From Pseudomonas fluorescens (GTDB taxonomy: Bacteria > Pseudomonadota > Gammaproteobacteria > Pseudomonadales > Pseudomonadaceae), in assembly GCF_001708445.1 (NCBI RefSeq), contig NZ_CP015637.1, forward strand, positions 2,419,001 to 2,483,000: DNA of 64,000 bases. The letters are read 5' to 3'. Positions 29,302 to 42,844 of this stretch are shown here, piece by piece (position 1 is the stretch's first letter; each line of letters begins with the position of its first letter). The position numbers and the translations under genes were made by a program. The notes under the pieces are model-generated. The model ran no database searches and was not told the DNA's origin. It saw nothing but the letters and a program-made list of their open reading frames with translations.

Positions 29302-30954
29302 ATGACCGACCCCAAGCGCGGCGCCTTCAGCGGTTTGCTCGCATTGCTCAGGCCCTTTCGCACCCTCGTGACGGTCTCCGTTGCCCTGGGCATGGCGGGT
29401 GGCCTGGCCATCACCTTGCTGCTGGCGACTATCAATAATGCCCTGCACGCCTCCACCGGCATGACCCAGGGCGTGATCCTGGCCTTTGCCGCGCTGTGCC
29501 TGCTGGCCCTGACCAGTTCGATCGTGTCGGACATCGGCACCAACTATGTCGGTCAACGCATCATTGCCGCGCTGCGCAAGGACCTTGGCGAAAAAGTCCT
29601 GTCGGCGCCTATCGAGCAGATTGAACAGTATCGCTCCCACCGCCTGATCCCGGTGCTGACCCACGACGTCGACACCATCAGCGACTTTTCCTTCGCCTTT
29701 ACACCCCTGGCGATCGCCACCACCGTCACCCTCGGTTGCCTGGGCTACCTGGCGTACCTGTCGGTGCCGATGTTCCTGATGATGATCGTGGCCATCGTCA
29801 TCGGCAGCAGCGTGCAGTTCATTGCCGGCCACAAGGGCATTCGTGGCTTTGACGAAGCCCGCGACCTGGAAGACGAGTTGCAGCGCTACTACTCGGCGAT
29901 CGCGTCAGGCGCCAAGGAGCTGCGTATCCACCGCCCCCGACGCTTTCGCATGAACACCCATCGCATCCAGGAAACCGCCGACCGCATCAGCGATATCCAG
30001 GTGCGCTCGGTGAATATCTACATCGTGGCCAAGACCTTTGGCTCGATGCTGTTCTTCGTGGTGATCGGCCTGGCCCTGGCGATGCAGGCCTACAACCCCA
30101 ACCCCGACCCCGCGGTGATCACCGGTTTCGTGCTGGTGCTGCTCTACATGAAAGGCCCGCTGGAGCACGTAGTGGGTTACCTGCCGATTATCGGCAAGGC
30201 GCGGATTGCCTTTGCGCGTATCACCGAACTGTCCGAACGCTTCTCGTCGCCGGAACCGCACCTGCTGATGGATGGCAGCGAGGCGCCGACACCGGTGGTG
30301 CACAGCCTGGAGTTGCGCGGCGTCAGCTACAGCCCGCCGGCGGTGGAAGGCAGCCAGCCATTTCACCTGGGGCCGATCAACCTGAGCATCAAGCAGGGCG
30401 ATATCGTGTTTATCGTCGGTGAAAACGGTTGCGGCAAGACCACGCTGATCAAGCTGTTGCTGGGCCTGTATCAGCCCCACGCCGGGGAAATCCGCCTCAA
30501 TGGCGAGACCGTCACCGACCCGCTGCGCGATGACTATCGCCAATTGTTCACGACGGTGTTCGCCGACTATTACCTGTTCGATGACCTCGTCCAGGGCAGC
30601 GCCACCCAGTCGCTGGACAGCGCCACCCGGTACCTGGAGCGCCTGGAAATCGCGCACAAGGTCAGCGTCAAGGACGGCGTATTCAGCACCACCGACCTGT
30701 CCACCGGCCAGCGCAAGCGCCTGGCGCTGGTCAACGCCTGGCTCGAAGAACGCCCCGTGCTGGTGTTCGACGAATGGGCCGCCGACCAGGACCCGGCCTT
30801 CCGACGCATCTTCTACACCGAGCTGCTGCCGGACCTCAAACGCCTGGGCAAAACCATCATTGTGATCAGCCACGACGACCGTTACTTCGATATCGCCGAC
30901 CAGTTGGTGCGCCTGCGCGCGGGCCAGGTGGTGCATGAAATGGCACCGGCGTGA
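29302..30954 (+). CDS. pvdE: PvdE, ABC exporter of the pyoverdine precursor
   Basis: 550 residues, a membrane domain fused to an ATPase. About six membrane helices fill the first 320 residues (VSVALGMAGGLAITLLLATI, GVILAFAALCLLALTSSIV, MFLMMIVAIVIGSSV and others); the ATPase has Walker A GENGCGKTT, signature LSTGQRKRL and Walker B VLVFDEWAADQDP. PvdE exports the acylated ferribactin precursor across the inner membrane. ATG 29302 gives the family length; upstream in-frame starts overlap the promoter. It is followed by fpvA, 109 bp away. Confidence 0.94.
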   Translation: MTDPKRGAFSGLLALLRPFRTLVTVSVALGMAGGLAITLLLATINNALHASTGMTQGVILAFAALCLLALTSSIVSDIGTNYVGQRIIAALRKDLGEKVLSAPIEQIEQYRSHRLIPVLTHDVDTISDFSFAFTPLAIATTVTLGCLGYLAYLSVPMFLMMIVAIVIGSSVQFIAGHKGIRGFDEARDLEDELQRYYSAIASGAKELRIHRPRRFRMNTHRIQETADRISDIQVRSVNIYIVAKTFGSMLFFVVIGLALAMQAYNPNPDPAVITGFVLVLLYMKGPLEHVVGYLPIIGKARIAFARITELSERFSSPEPHLLMDGSEAPTPVVHSLELRGVSYSPPAVEGSQPFHLGPINLSIKQGDIVFIVGENGCGKTTLIKLLLGLYQPHAGEIRLNGETVTDPLRDDYRQLFTTVFADYYLFDDLVQGSATQSLDSATRYLERLEIAHKVSVKDGVFSTTDLSTGQRKRLALVNAWLEERPVLVFDEWAADQDPAFRRIFYTELLPDLKRLGKTIIVISHDDRYFDIADQLVRLRAGQVVHEMAPA

Positions 30955-30995
30955 AATTTTTTTCCGGTTTCTCCAGTTAGGAACGTCTCACTAGT

Positions 30996-31014
30996 GGTAA
31001 TGAGAACCAGACTC
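30996..31014 (+). promoter_or_regulatory. possible Fur box upstream of fpvA
   Basis: GGTAATGAGAACCAGACTC matches 13 of 19 positions of GATAATGATAATCATTATC. No TAAAT-N16-CGT box is visible here, so direct Fur control or transcription from pvdE is likelier than a separate PvdS promoter. Confidence 0.4.
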
Positions 31015-31063
31015 AATAAATACTTATAAACTGCCCACCTCACACACAGAAGAGAAAGCATTC

Positions 31064-33481
31064 ATGTCAGTACGACTCGGTCTGAGCCCCCTGAGCAAAG
31101 CGCTATCCATGCGACGGGCCCTGAACTTCAACCTTACGCCTTGCGCGCTCGCGATTGCGGTATCGCTGCCCATCGCCGGGTATGTACAGGCCCAGGAGCT
31201 CGAGATCGATATTCCTGCACAGCCGTTGGGGACGGCGCTGCAGGAATTTGGCCGCCAGACCAATCTGCAAGTGCTGTACAGCCCGACCGATGTGCAAGGC
31301 AAGAACAGCACTGCGGTCAAGGGCAAGCAGGAACCCGACAAGGCGATCGCCTCGCTGCTCAACGGCACGGGTGTCCATTACAGCCTGCAAGGCAACGCCG
31401 TGACCATCAGTGCAGCCGCGACTTCGGGGCTGGAACTGGGGGCTACGCAAGTCACCGCTAACCAGTTGGGCACCGTGACGGAAGGCACCGGCTCGTATAC
31501 CCCTGGCACTATTGCCACGGCGACACGCATGGTGCTGACGCCTCGCGAAACGCCGCAGTCGATCTCGGTGGTGACGCGCCAGGTGATGGATGATTTCGGG
31601 CTTAACGCCATCGATGACGTCATGCGCCATACCCCGGGCATCACCGTGTCGACCTACGACACCGAGCGCACCAACTACTATTCCCGTGGCTTCTCTATCG
31701 TCAACTTCCAGTACGACGGCATCCCGACCCTGCGTGACGCCCAATACTCAGCGGGCCAGACCCTGACCGACATGGCGATCTACGACCGTGTCGAGGTCCT
31801 CAAGGGCGCCACCGGCCTGCTCACCGGCGCTGGCGGCCCAGGGGGCACCATCAACCTGATCCGCAAAAAACCGACTTCCGAGTTCAAGAGCAGCATCGAA
31901 CTGGGCGCCGGATCCTGGGACAACTACCGCTCCCAGGTCGACGTCAGCGGCCCCCTGACCGAAACCGGCAATGTGCGTGGCCGTGCCGTCGCGGCGTATC
32001 AGGACAAACAATCGTTCCTTGACCACTACTCGCGCAAGACCGGTGTGCTCTACGGCATCCTCGAATTCGACCTGGACGAAAACACCCTGTTGACCCTCGG
32101 CGCCGACTACCAGGACAGCGATCCGAAAGGCTCCAGCTGGACCGGCACACGGACCATCTTTGATGCAACGGGAAACAAGCTGAACCTGCCGCGCTCGTTC
32201 AACAACGGCCCGAAATGGGGTTCATGGGAGCAATACAGTCGTACCGCTTTCGCGACCCTGGAACACACCTTTGACAATGGCTGGGTCACCAAAGGCCAGT
32301 ACAACCACCAGATCAACGGCTATAACGCGCCTCTGGGCTACATCTCCCAGGACTCCGCCACCGCCAGCTCCATCTACGCACGCAAATACGTGGGCGACAC
32401 CACCAGTGACAGCCTCGATGTGTACGCCTCGGGGCCATTCGAGCTGTTCGGCCGCGAACACGAACTGGTGATCGGCCAGTCCCTGTCCATTTCCAAATGG
32501 AAAGCCAAGGACTACACCGCGACCACTTACTTCAACAACTCCTATGACTTCTACAATTGGAATGGCCAAGCCATCGAGCCGCTGTGGACCGCCACCAAGA
32601 TCAATGACGAAACCACCCGCCAGACCGGTACCTACGTCACGGGTCGCTTCAGCCTGACGGACGAGCTGCACCTGTTGCTCGGCTCACGTATCGCCAACTA
32701 CCAGGTCACCGGTACCAGCGACACCCAGGAAAGCGGCAAGGTGGTGCCGTATGCGGGCCTGACGTATGACCTGAACGACAATTTCACCGCGTATGCCAGC
32801 TACACCGAAATCTTCCAGCCCCAAACCCAGTACCGCACCCGCACACGCGCCATGCTTGCCCCCAACGAGGGCAAGAACTATGAGCTTGGCGTCAAGGGTG
32901 AATTCTTTGGCGGCCGCTTGAATTCCAGCCTCGCCTACTTCGAAGTGCACGAAGAAAACCGCCCGCTGGCCGACACGGCGTGGAACTCCCAGCCGGGCGT
33001 CGACTATTCGTACATCGGCACCAAGACCAAGACCAAGGGCTACGAAGCGGAAATCTCCGGCGAATTGGCCCAGGGCTGGCAACTGCAAGCGGGCTACACC
33101 CACAAGATCGCCCGCGATGACGATGGCAAGAAGGTCGCGACCTGGGAGCCGGAAGACCAGGTCAGTTTCTATACCACCTATAAACTCCAGGGCAACCTGG
33201 ACAGGCTCACCGTCGGCGGCGGCGCGCGCTGGCAGAGCGCTGGCTGGCAGACCGTCAACAACTGGGGCTACCCCGGTGGTGGCCGCTCCGAGAAATTCAC
33301 CCAAGACCCGTACTGGCTGGTTGATTTGATGACCCGTTACCAAGTGACCGATAACCTTTCGGCCACCCTCAACGTCAACAACCTGTTCGACAAGCACTAC
33401 TACACCAACATCGGTTTCTATGACTCGGCTTACCCTGGCGACCCACGCAACGTGATGCTCACCACGCGCTGGGACTTCTAG
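31064..33481 (+). CDS. fpvA: FpvA, TonB-dependent ferripyoverdine receptor with signalling domain
   Basis: 805 residues. A signal peptide (ALAIAVSLPIAGYVQAQ) is followed by an STN domain (about 45-125: IDIPAQPLGTALQEFGRQTNLQVLYSPTDVQG ... ALNGTGVHYSLQG-like), a TonB box and plug (TPRETPQSISVVTRQVMDD, YYSRGFSIVNFQYDGIPT, VEVLKGATGLLTGAGGPGGTINLIRKKP) and a barrel ending in TTRWDF. The STN domain implies surface signalling to an FpvR-type anti-sigma factor that controls PvdS. Position between pvdE and the terminal synthetase gene, as in other fluorescent pseudomonads, supports the name. Confidence 0.92.
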   Translation: MSVRLGLSPLSKALSMRRALNFNLTPCALAIAVSLPIAGYVQAQELEIDIPAQPLGTALQEFGRQTNLQVLYSPTDVQGKNSTAVKGKQEPDKAIASLLNGTGVHYSLQGNAVTISAAATSGLELGATQVTANQLGTVTEGTGSYTPGTIATATRMVLTPRETPQSISVVTRQVMDDFGLNAIDDVMRHTPGITVSTYDTERTNYYSRGFSIVNFQYDGIPTLRDAQYSAGQTLTDMAIYDRVEVLKGATGLLTGAGGPGGTINLIRKKPTSEFKSSIELGAGSWDNYRSQVDVSGPLTETGNVRGRAVAAYQDKQSFLDHYSRKTGVLYGILEFDLDENTLLTLGADYQDSDPKGSSWTGTRTIFDATGNKLNLPRSFNNGPKWGSWEQYSRTAFATLEHTFDNGWVTKGQYNHQINGYNAPLGYISQDSATASSIYARKYVGDTTSDSLDVYASGPFELFGREHELVIGQSLSISKWKAKDYTATTYFNNSYDFYNWNGQAIEPLWTATKINDETTRQTGTYVTGRFSLTDELHLLLGSRIANYQVTGTSDTQESGKVVPYAGLTYDLNDNFTAYASYTEIFQPQTQYRTRTRAMLAPNEGKNYELGVKGEFFGGRLNSSLAYFEVHEENRPLADTAWNSQPGVDYSYIGTKTKTKGYEAEISGELAQGWQLQAGYTHKIARDDDGKKVATWEPEDQVSFYTTYKLQGNLDRLTVGGGARWQSAGWQTVNNWGYPGGGRSEKFTQDPYWLVDLMTRYQVTDNLSATLNVNNLFDKHYYTNIGFYDSAYPGDPRNVMLTTRWDF

Positions 33482-33489
33482 CCCCGCAA

Positions 33490-33532
33490 CCCGCAAAGCC
33501 CCTGGTCACTCCGTGGCCAGGGGCTTTTTTGT
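33490..33532 (+). terminator. intrinsic terminator of fpvA
   Basis: AAGCCCCTGG-TCACTCCGTGG-CCAGGGGCTTTTTT: ten-base stem followed by a run of six T, directly after the fpvA stop. Confidence 0.88.
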
Positions 33533-33579
33533 GCCCGCTGCGCAAGCCTGGATGAACACGCGGTATCAGACAGCAAAAC

Positions 33580-33614
33580 GCCCCTGGCCATCGCTGGCCA
33601 GGGGCGCCCTTTAC
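33580..33614 (-). terminator. terminator of the NRPS gene
   Basis: Minus strand GGGCGCCCCTGGCCAGCGATGGCCAGGGGCGTTTT forms a GC stem followed by T residues just beyond the NRPS stop. The stem GCCCCTGGCCA is shared with the fpvA terminator 60 bp away. Confidence 0.78.
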
Positions 33615-33623
33615 AGCAACCGC

Positions 33624-37955
<4,332 letters not shown>

Positions 37956-38042
37956 GTAGTCTTCTGATTTTCAAAACCGTTCATCCAGCCGCTTTTCGCT
38001 GCGGCAGACTCCGACGCCTTGCCTTCTGCCGAGACGTCACGG

Positions 38043-38804
38043 ATGACCAACGCTTCCCACATTGCCCATATCGAACATGAGCTGGATGGCTTCCATCAGA
38101 GCCTGGTGACGTATCGCCAGCAACTGGGGGCCTGGTATTCGCGCGCGCTGGATTCGGTGAGCCACGCCGCTGATTTACCGTCGTTGCTGGGGATGGATCG
38201 GGTGTTGCGCGCGGGGAATTCGCAACGTTCCGTGAGCCTTTCCGATACCGACTTCTCCACCGTGGCCCGCTGCCCGGCGGGCGGTATGTTGCAGATCGAA
38301 AGCAAGTTCGAGTCGGTGTATGACGTGCCGATCGGCGATATCCCGGTTGAGGTGATCGGCCTGGATGACGGCAGTTCTACCGTGGTCATGCTCGATGAAC
38401 AGGGTAAAGGCTCACACCCATGCGTCGCGGGCGCGCGCTACCAGGTACGGGTGCAAGGCGGCGTGTCGGCGCAACAGGTGGACGCGTTGTTTGTGTCCTA
38501 CGCCGGGTTGACCGCAGACCTGGAGCAATGGCTGCGGTCGCAGTGGGAAGGGTTCAAGCCGCATTGACAACAGTCGACGGCCAGCGCGATTGGCAGCGGG
38601 ATATTGGCCGGCAGTTGGGCGGCATACTGGCGTCGACGACAAAAAAACAACATCGTGCGTTTAAAGCTACTAGGAGCTGGAAGTGGCTACAGACCAAATA
38701 AAAAGGACCCAGACAATCCAATTTTTAATCCATCCATGAACGGCGCAGAAATGAAATTTCGTGAAGAGGGCACGCCTTTCACTCTGTTTCCAACCTCGGA
38801 ATAA
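38043..38804 (+). pseudogene. toxin-like gene broken by an in-frame TGA
   Basis: The first part (38043-38567, 174 residues, MTNASHIAHIEHELDGFHQS...) ends EGFKPH-TGA. In the same frame the reading continues without further stop to 38804 with a Gly/Ala-rich stretch (ASAIGSGILAGSWAAYW) and an AT-rich, differently composed tail (LGAGSGYRPNKKDPDNPIFNPSMNG...FTLFPTSE). A TGG-to-TGA change would explain this. I do not recognise the family; the change of composition at a variable C-terminus and a small gene 3 bp downstream resemble a polymorphic-toxin arrangement. The frame is also open upstream to 37968, right at the suspected contig join, so its N-terminus may be missing. Confidence 0.5.
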
Positions 38805-38807
38805 AAA

Positions 38808-39227
38808 ATGTTATTTCACCCAAACTCTGACCATATCCCTTTCGACGCCAGCTTGTACTATTTCGTAGGCGTCTTTGACATTTACGACAGAGAGGAAACC
38901 AAGGGGGAAGAGCTCGCACACTACAACCCCAACAACAATAAAGACAGAGAAGCCCTCATACTTAAATACTGTCTGGGTCCTTCCAGCAAGTTTTCATATC
39001 GCCACAGATATAAATTAATGGAAAGTTTACTCAGCGCACTAAAAACCGAAAACTTTAACTTTCACTCTTATTTCGAGAATGACCCAGAGAAATACTCAAC
39101 AATGGCATGGGACGAAACAGAAATAGCCGATCCACGGGGTTTCTTCGTTGATATCTACCGGTTAGCCAGCGATGCCTGGAAAGATGACCTCCAAAAAGCT
39201 AGCCTCGAAGACCAATCAGAGTGGTAA
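38808..39227 (+). CDS. unknown AT-rich gene, possible immunity partner
   Basis: 139 residues, no recognised family: MLFHPNSDHIPFDASLYYFVGVFDIYDREE..., rich in Asp, Glu, Tyr and Asn, with no signal or membrane segment. Base composition is clearly more AT-rich than neighbouring genes, a mark of horizontal acquisition. It starts three bases after the stop of the toxin-like tail, the place immunity genes occupy. Function is inferred from position only. Confidence 0.6.
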   Translation: MLFHPNSDHIPFDASLYYFVGVFDIYDREETKGEELAHYNPNNNKDREALILKYCLGPSSKFSYRHRYKLMESLLSALKTENFNFHSYFENDPEKYSTMAWDETEIADPRGFFVDIYRLASDAWKDDLQKASLEDQSEW

Positions 39228-39503
39228 CGCCACCACTTTCCCAGACCACTTCCTTTTGTGCAAGCTTGCTCGCACTGGGTGTCTAAGCGACCCCAGTCAG
39301 AAAAAGGAAAAAAGGGGACAGGAGTAGAAAGGGTACAGAACTACTTACAGGCTAAAGGTTCGATTCACTATTTGATTAAACAAATCCTTCCCCGTCTCCC
39401 AAGAGATAAACAATTAAAATCGTACATATAAATGTATCTGGAGGTGAGGCCAGAGGAAAGCATACACCCAATAAATGATGCGAGATTCACAACCTCCCCC
39501 CCA

Positions 39504-39941
39504 TCACCCCCACGCCACCACCAACAACCCCACCCCCAACACCAAACACAACGGCGAATAAAACCACGTATCCAACCGCGCAAACCGCGACCCGCTGACT
39601 TTCTTGAAAAACCCAACCAACTCCGAATCCCCAATCGCCCTGGCAAACATGAGCACGGCAATCGCGCTGATCCCCCATTGCAATGCGCCATGGGACACCG
39701 GCGAGAAATACAGCCCTGCCCGCAGGCACACCAGCAATGCAATCGCGACCAACCCCATCGCCACCAGGAAAGTGCCCAACGCCGAGGGCTTGAACGCCGG
39801 GCGTGGCCCGCTGGCAAATTCGCCGGGCAGTTGGGGGATGGCGGCGAGACTGCCAAGTTTGCCGCCGGCGGCCCAATACAGGTGGACCATGCTGATGCAG
39901 GTAAAAATGCCGACGACCCATCGTGCAACGACGAAGCTCAT
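39504..39941 (-). CDS. DUF3995-type small membrane protein
   Basis: 145 residues with four predicted membrane helices (FVVARWVVGIFTCISMVHLYWA, ALGTFLVAMGLVAIALLVCL, LQWGISAIAVLMFARAIG, YSPLCLVLGVGLLVVAW). The pattern, including a conserved W-x-GG after the first helix, suits the DUF3995 family of unknown function. ATG 39941 follows GGGAGAACCACC. It is divergent from the DUF2946 gene, 92 bp away. The 276 bp before it (39228-39503) show no gene. Confidence 0.75.
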   Translation of the reverse strand: MSFVVARWVVGIFTCISMVHLYWAAGGKLGSLAAIPQLPGEFASGPRPAFKPSALGTFLVAMGLVAIALLVCLRAGLYFSPVSHGALQWGISAIAVLMFARAIGDSELVGFFKKVSGSRFARLDTWFYSPLCLVLGVGLLVVAWG

Positions 39942-40033
39942 GGTGGTTCTCCCTGAAAAGATGCGAAGTAGGATAGCCCCCCTGAAATTTTTTGCAGGCA
40001 TTTCGTCGGCGGCTGATGGTAAAGTGCCGCCCC

Positions 40034-40423
40034 ATGAAACTTGCCCGTGCCGACCGCTCGATCATTGCCTGGATGCTCTACTGCTGCGTCCTGTTCAATG
40101 TGTTCGCGTGCAGTATCGGGCATGGGCAGATGGTCGGGATGCAGCTCAATGGCCTCGGCGGTCAGTTCTGTACGGTGGACCCGCGCACCCAGGCGCCCAC
40201 GCCGTCCAACTCCACCGATGAAAGCCTGCCAACCCTGTCCAAGGCGTTTGGTTGCCCGCTGTGTTCGACCGGCGGCATGGGCCCGGCATTCAGTTCCAGC
40301 CTGAATGTGGCGGTATTGCCACAGCCTCATGCCCCCCCTCCGGCCATTGTCGCCACCGCTGACCTCCCCGCCCGCTTTACCTGGCCAACGGCCCATCCTC
40401 GCGCGCCGCCCGCCTTTGCCTGA
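40034..40423 (+). CDS. DUF2946-type protein
   Basis: 129 residues: N-terminal membrane segment (IAWMLYCCVLFNVFACSIGHGQ), the CPLCSTGG cysteine motif at about residue 75, and a Pro/Ala-rich tail with PAHP-like histidines. This fits DUF2946, which in Pseudomonas often sits before a TonB-dependent receptor and is linked to metals, commonly copper. The role here is inferred from that pairing. The ATG 40034 gives the N-terminal helix; it lies 94 bp before the receptor gene on the same strand. Confidence 0.72.
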   Translation: MKLARADRSIIAWMLYCCVLFNVFACSIGHGQMVGMQLNGLGGQFCTVDPRTQAPTPSNSTDESLPTLSKAFGCPLCSTGGMGPAFSSSLNVAVLPQPHAPPPAIVATADLPARFTWPTAHPRAPPAFA

Positions 40424-40517
40424 TCCCTTTGCTTTCTGATCTGCACTGACCACCGTTTCCGCGAGGAAGTACGGCGGCCGTGCGTTGTTTCAAGCCAAGT
40501 TTTTCAGGATTCAACTC

Positions 40518-42644
40518 ATGAAACATTTACCCCTGTTAGCAGGCCTGTTCGGCTGCCTGCCTGTCTGCGGCTGGGCCGTTGAGCTGGCCCCAACCACTAT
40601 TGATGGCGAACAAACCGCCGAGCCCGGCCTGGCCTTGGACCAACCCAGCGGCATGGCGTCGCGGCTGGGCCTGAGCGTGCGGGAAACCCCGGCCTCGGTG
40701 GCCATCGCCACACGCAACGACATCGAGCGCCATGGCGCCAGGACCTTCCGCGACGCCGCCAACACCTTGCCCGGTGTCAACGCCAGTGCACCGCCAGGGT
40801 TTGGTGGTTTTGTGTCGTATCGGGGATTTACCAGCAGCCAGATCACCCAGATGTTCAACGGTATCAATGTGGCGACCGGCCTGGCGCGGCCAGTGGATGC
40901 GTGGATTTATGACCGCGTGGAACTGGTCGGCGGCCCCTCCTCGCTGATCAACGGTGCCGGCTCCGTGGGGGGATCGCTGAACTATGTGACCAAGCTGGCC
41001 AGCCGCGAGGAACAGGCCGCTGAAGGCCAACTGACCTATGGCAGCTACGATACCGCCGGCATGGCCTTCGGCCTGAACCATGCGCTCACCGAGCCAGGCG
41101 CCGACGTGCAGCACTATGCCCGCCTGGACGTCAGCCGCAACACCAACCACAGCTATATCGACCGCGACCAGCGCGACGCCTGGAGCGTGGCGTTTTCCCT
41201 GCTCAGCGACTTGACCTCCAACCTGTCCCACACCCTGGCCCTGGAATACCAGGATGAACACGAAGACAGTCCTTACTGGGGCACGCCCGTGCTCAACCCC
41301 AAGGCCGGTGAGTTGAAGATCGACACACACAACCGCTTCAATAACTACAACGTCGCCGACGGTCGTTACGAACAACGCACCCTCTGGGCACGCTCGATCA
41401 TCGACTACCGGATCAACGACAGCACCACGTTGAAAAACACCCTTTACCACCTGGACAGCCAACGCGATTACCGCAACCTGGAAACCTACCAGTACAACGC
41501 CGACAACAGTGCGGTGAACCGTTCAACCGCCTACCAGGTGCGCCATCAGGGCGAACAGCACGGTAACCAGTTCGAGCTGCGTCATGAAGACCGCGTCTTT
41601 GGCCTGTCGACCACTTGGTCCGGGGGCTTCGAGTACAAGGTCAATAGCACCACCAACAGCCCGCTCAGGGCGGCCGGCAATAGCACAGTGGACCCTGATC
41701 ACTACGACCCTGGGCACTTCTACGACATCCCAGGTACACGACCCGGCTTTACCAGGGACAAGACCAACGAGGTCACGACCAAGGCACTGTTCGTGGAAAA
41801 CCGCCTGGGCCTGACCGATAAATTGTCACTGCTCACTGGCCTGCGTTACGACGCGATCGACCTGGACGTGACCAACCACGGCAGCGTGACCACCACAAAC
41901 CCACGCCACTTCACGCGCAGTTGGGAGCCGGTGACCGGCCGGGTTGGCCTGACTTACCAGTTCATCCCCTCAGCCAACGTGTATGTGCAATACAGCACCG
42001 CCGCCGAGCAGCCGAGTACCACGACTCAAGTGTTTGACGTGTCGACAGGCAAGCAGTGGGAAGTGGGCAGCAAGTTCGACTACCTGGACGGTCGCGGTTC
42101 GGCCACCGTCGCCGCCTACAAGATCGAGCGCAAGGACTTTGCCGTCACCGATCCGCTGGACCCGAACAACAGCATCCCGGTCGGCGCGCAATCGTCCAAG
42201 GGGATCGAGTTGGCCAGTTCATTACGCATCACACCCAGGCTGCTCGCCGAAGGCAACTTCGCCTGGGTGGATGCCGAGTATGAGGAGTTCAACGAGAAGA
42301 TCGCCAGCGGTGCGGTGGTGTCGCGCAAGGGCAATACGCCCACCAATGTGCCCAAGCGCGTGGGCAACCTGTGGCTGACATACGATTTTGCCGAAGATTG
42401 GCAGGGTGGCGTGGATGCGCGCTACGTCGCCGAAGTGTACGCGGACAATGCCAATACCCAGACGGTACCGGCCTACACGTTGTTCGGCACCTTCCTGCGC
42501 TACAAGGTGGACGCGCGCACCTCGGTGACGGGCCGGGTGCGCAACCTGACCAATGCGGTGTATGCCGAATTTGCCCATGTGTCGCCAGCGTATTACCTGG
42601 GGGCGCCGAGGACGTTTGAGGTGGCGGTACAGACCCGGTTCTAA
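40518..42644 (+). CDS. TonB-dependent receptor
   Basis: 708 residues. Signal peptide (LPLLAGLFGCLPVCGWA), then plug with TPASVAIATRNDIERHG, FVSYRGFTSSQITQMFNG, VELVGGPSSLINGAGSVGGSLNYVTK and a barrel ending RTFEVAVQTRF. No STN domain. The plug layout is that of siderophore-type receptors, but the DUF2946 gene just upstream raises the possibility of a metal such as copper. ATG 40518 gives the proper signal peptide. Ligand unknown. Confidence 0.85.
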   Translation: MKHLPLLAGLFGCLPVCGWAVELAPTTIDGEQTAEPGLALDQPSGMASRLGLSVRETPASVAIATRNDIERHGARTFRDAANTLPGVNASAPPGFGGFVSYRGFTSSQITQMFNGINVATGLARPVDAWIYDRVELVGGPSSLINGAGSVGGSLNYVTKLASREEQAAEGQLTYGSYDTAGMAFGLNHALTEPGADVQHYARLDVSRNTNHSYIDRDQRDAWSVAFSLLSDLTSNLSHTLALEYQDEHEDSPYWGTPVLNPKAGELKIDTHNRFNNYNVADGRYEQRTLWARSIIDYRINDSTTLKNTLYHLDSQRDYRNLETYQYNADNSAVNRSTAYQVRHQGEQHGNQFELRHEDRVFGLSTTWSGGFEYKVNSTTNSPLRAAGNSTVDPDHYDPGHFYDIPGTRPGFTRDKTNEVTTKALFVENRLGLTDKLSLLTGLRYDAIDLDVTNHGSVTTTNPRHFTRSWEPVTGRVGLTYQFIPSANVYVQYSTAAEQPSTTTQVFDVSTGKQWEVGSKFDYLDGRGSATVAAYKIERKDFAVTDPLDPNNSIPVGAQSSKGIELASSLRITPRLLAEGNFAWVDAEYEEFNEKIASGAVVSRKGNTPTNVPKRVGNLWLTYDFAEDWQGGVDARYVAEVYADNANTQTVPAYTLFGTFLRYKVDARTSVTGRVRNLTNAVYAEFAHVSPAYYLGAPRTFEVAVQTRF

Positions 42645-42734
42645 CGCTGTAATGCGAACAAAATGTAAAAGGGGCTTGCTCCCGACAGCGGTGCATCAGC
42701 TGGATATGGAATAGTCCTTACACGACCGCATTCT

Positions 42735-42812
42735 TTGTGGCGAGCGGGCTTGTTGTGGCGAGCGGGCTTGCCACAACAAGCCCGCTCGCCACAACAGGCC
42801 CGCTCGCCACAT
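42735..42812. repeat. REP cluster, GTGGCGAGCGGGC units
   Basis: Two direct GTGGCGAGCGGGCTTG units followed by two inverted CAAGCCCGCTCGCCAC units, between convergent genes. A GGGGCTTGCTCCC hairpin element lies just before at about 42670. Confidence 0.78.
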
Positions 42813-42844
42813 TTTTAGCACTCCCGCGGTCGAGAGAGGGAACG

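Noticed and set aside
39290..39360. AAAAAAGGGGACAGGAGTAG as a remnant of a REP-associated transposase gene
   Set aside because: Such a string often flanks RAYT remnants, but no transposase coding sequence is visible nearby.
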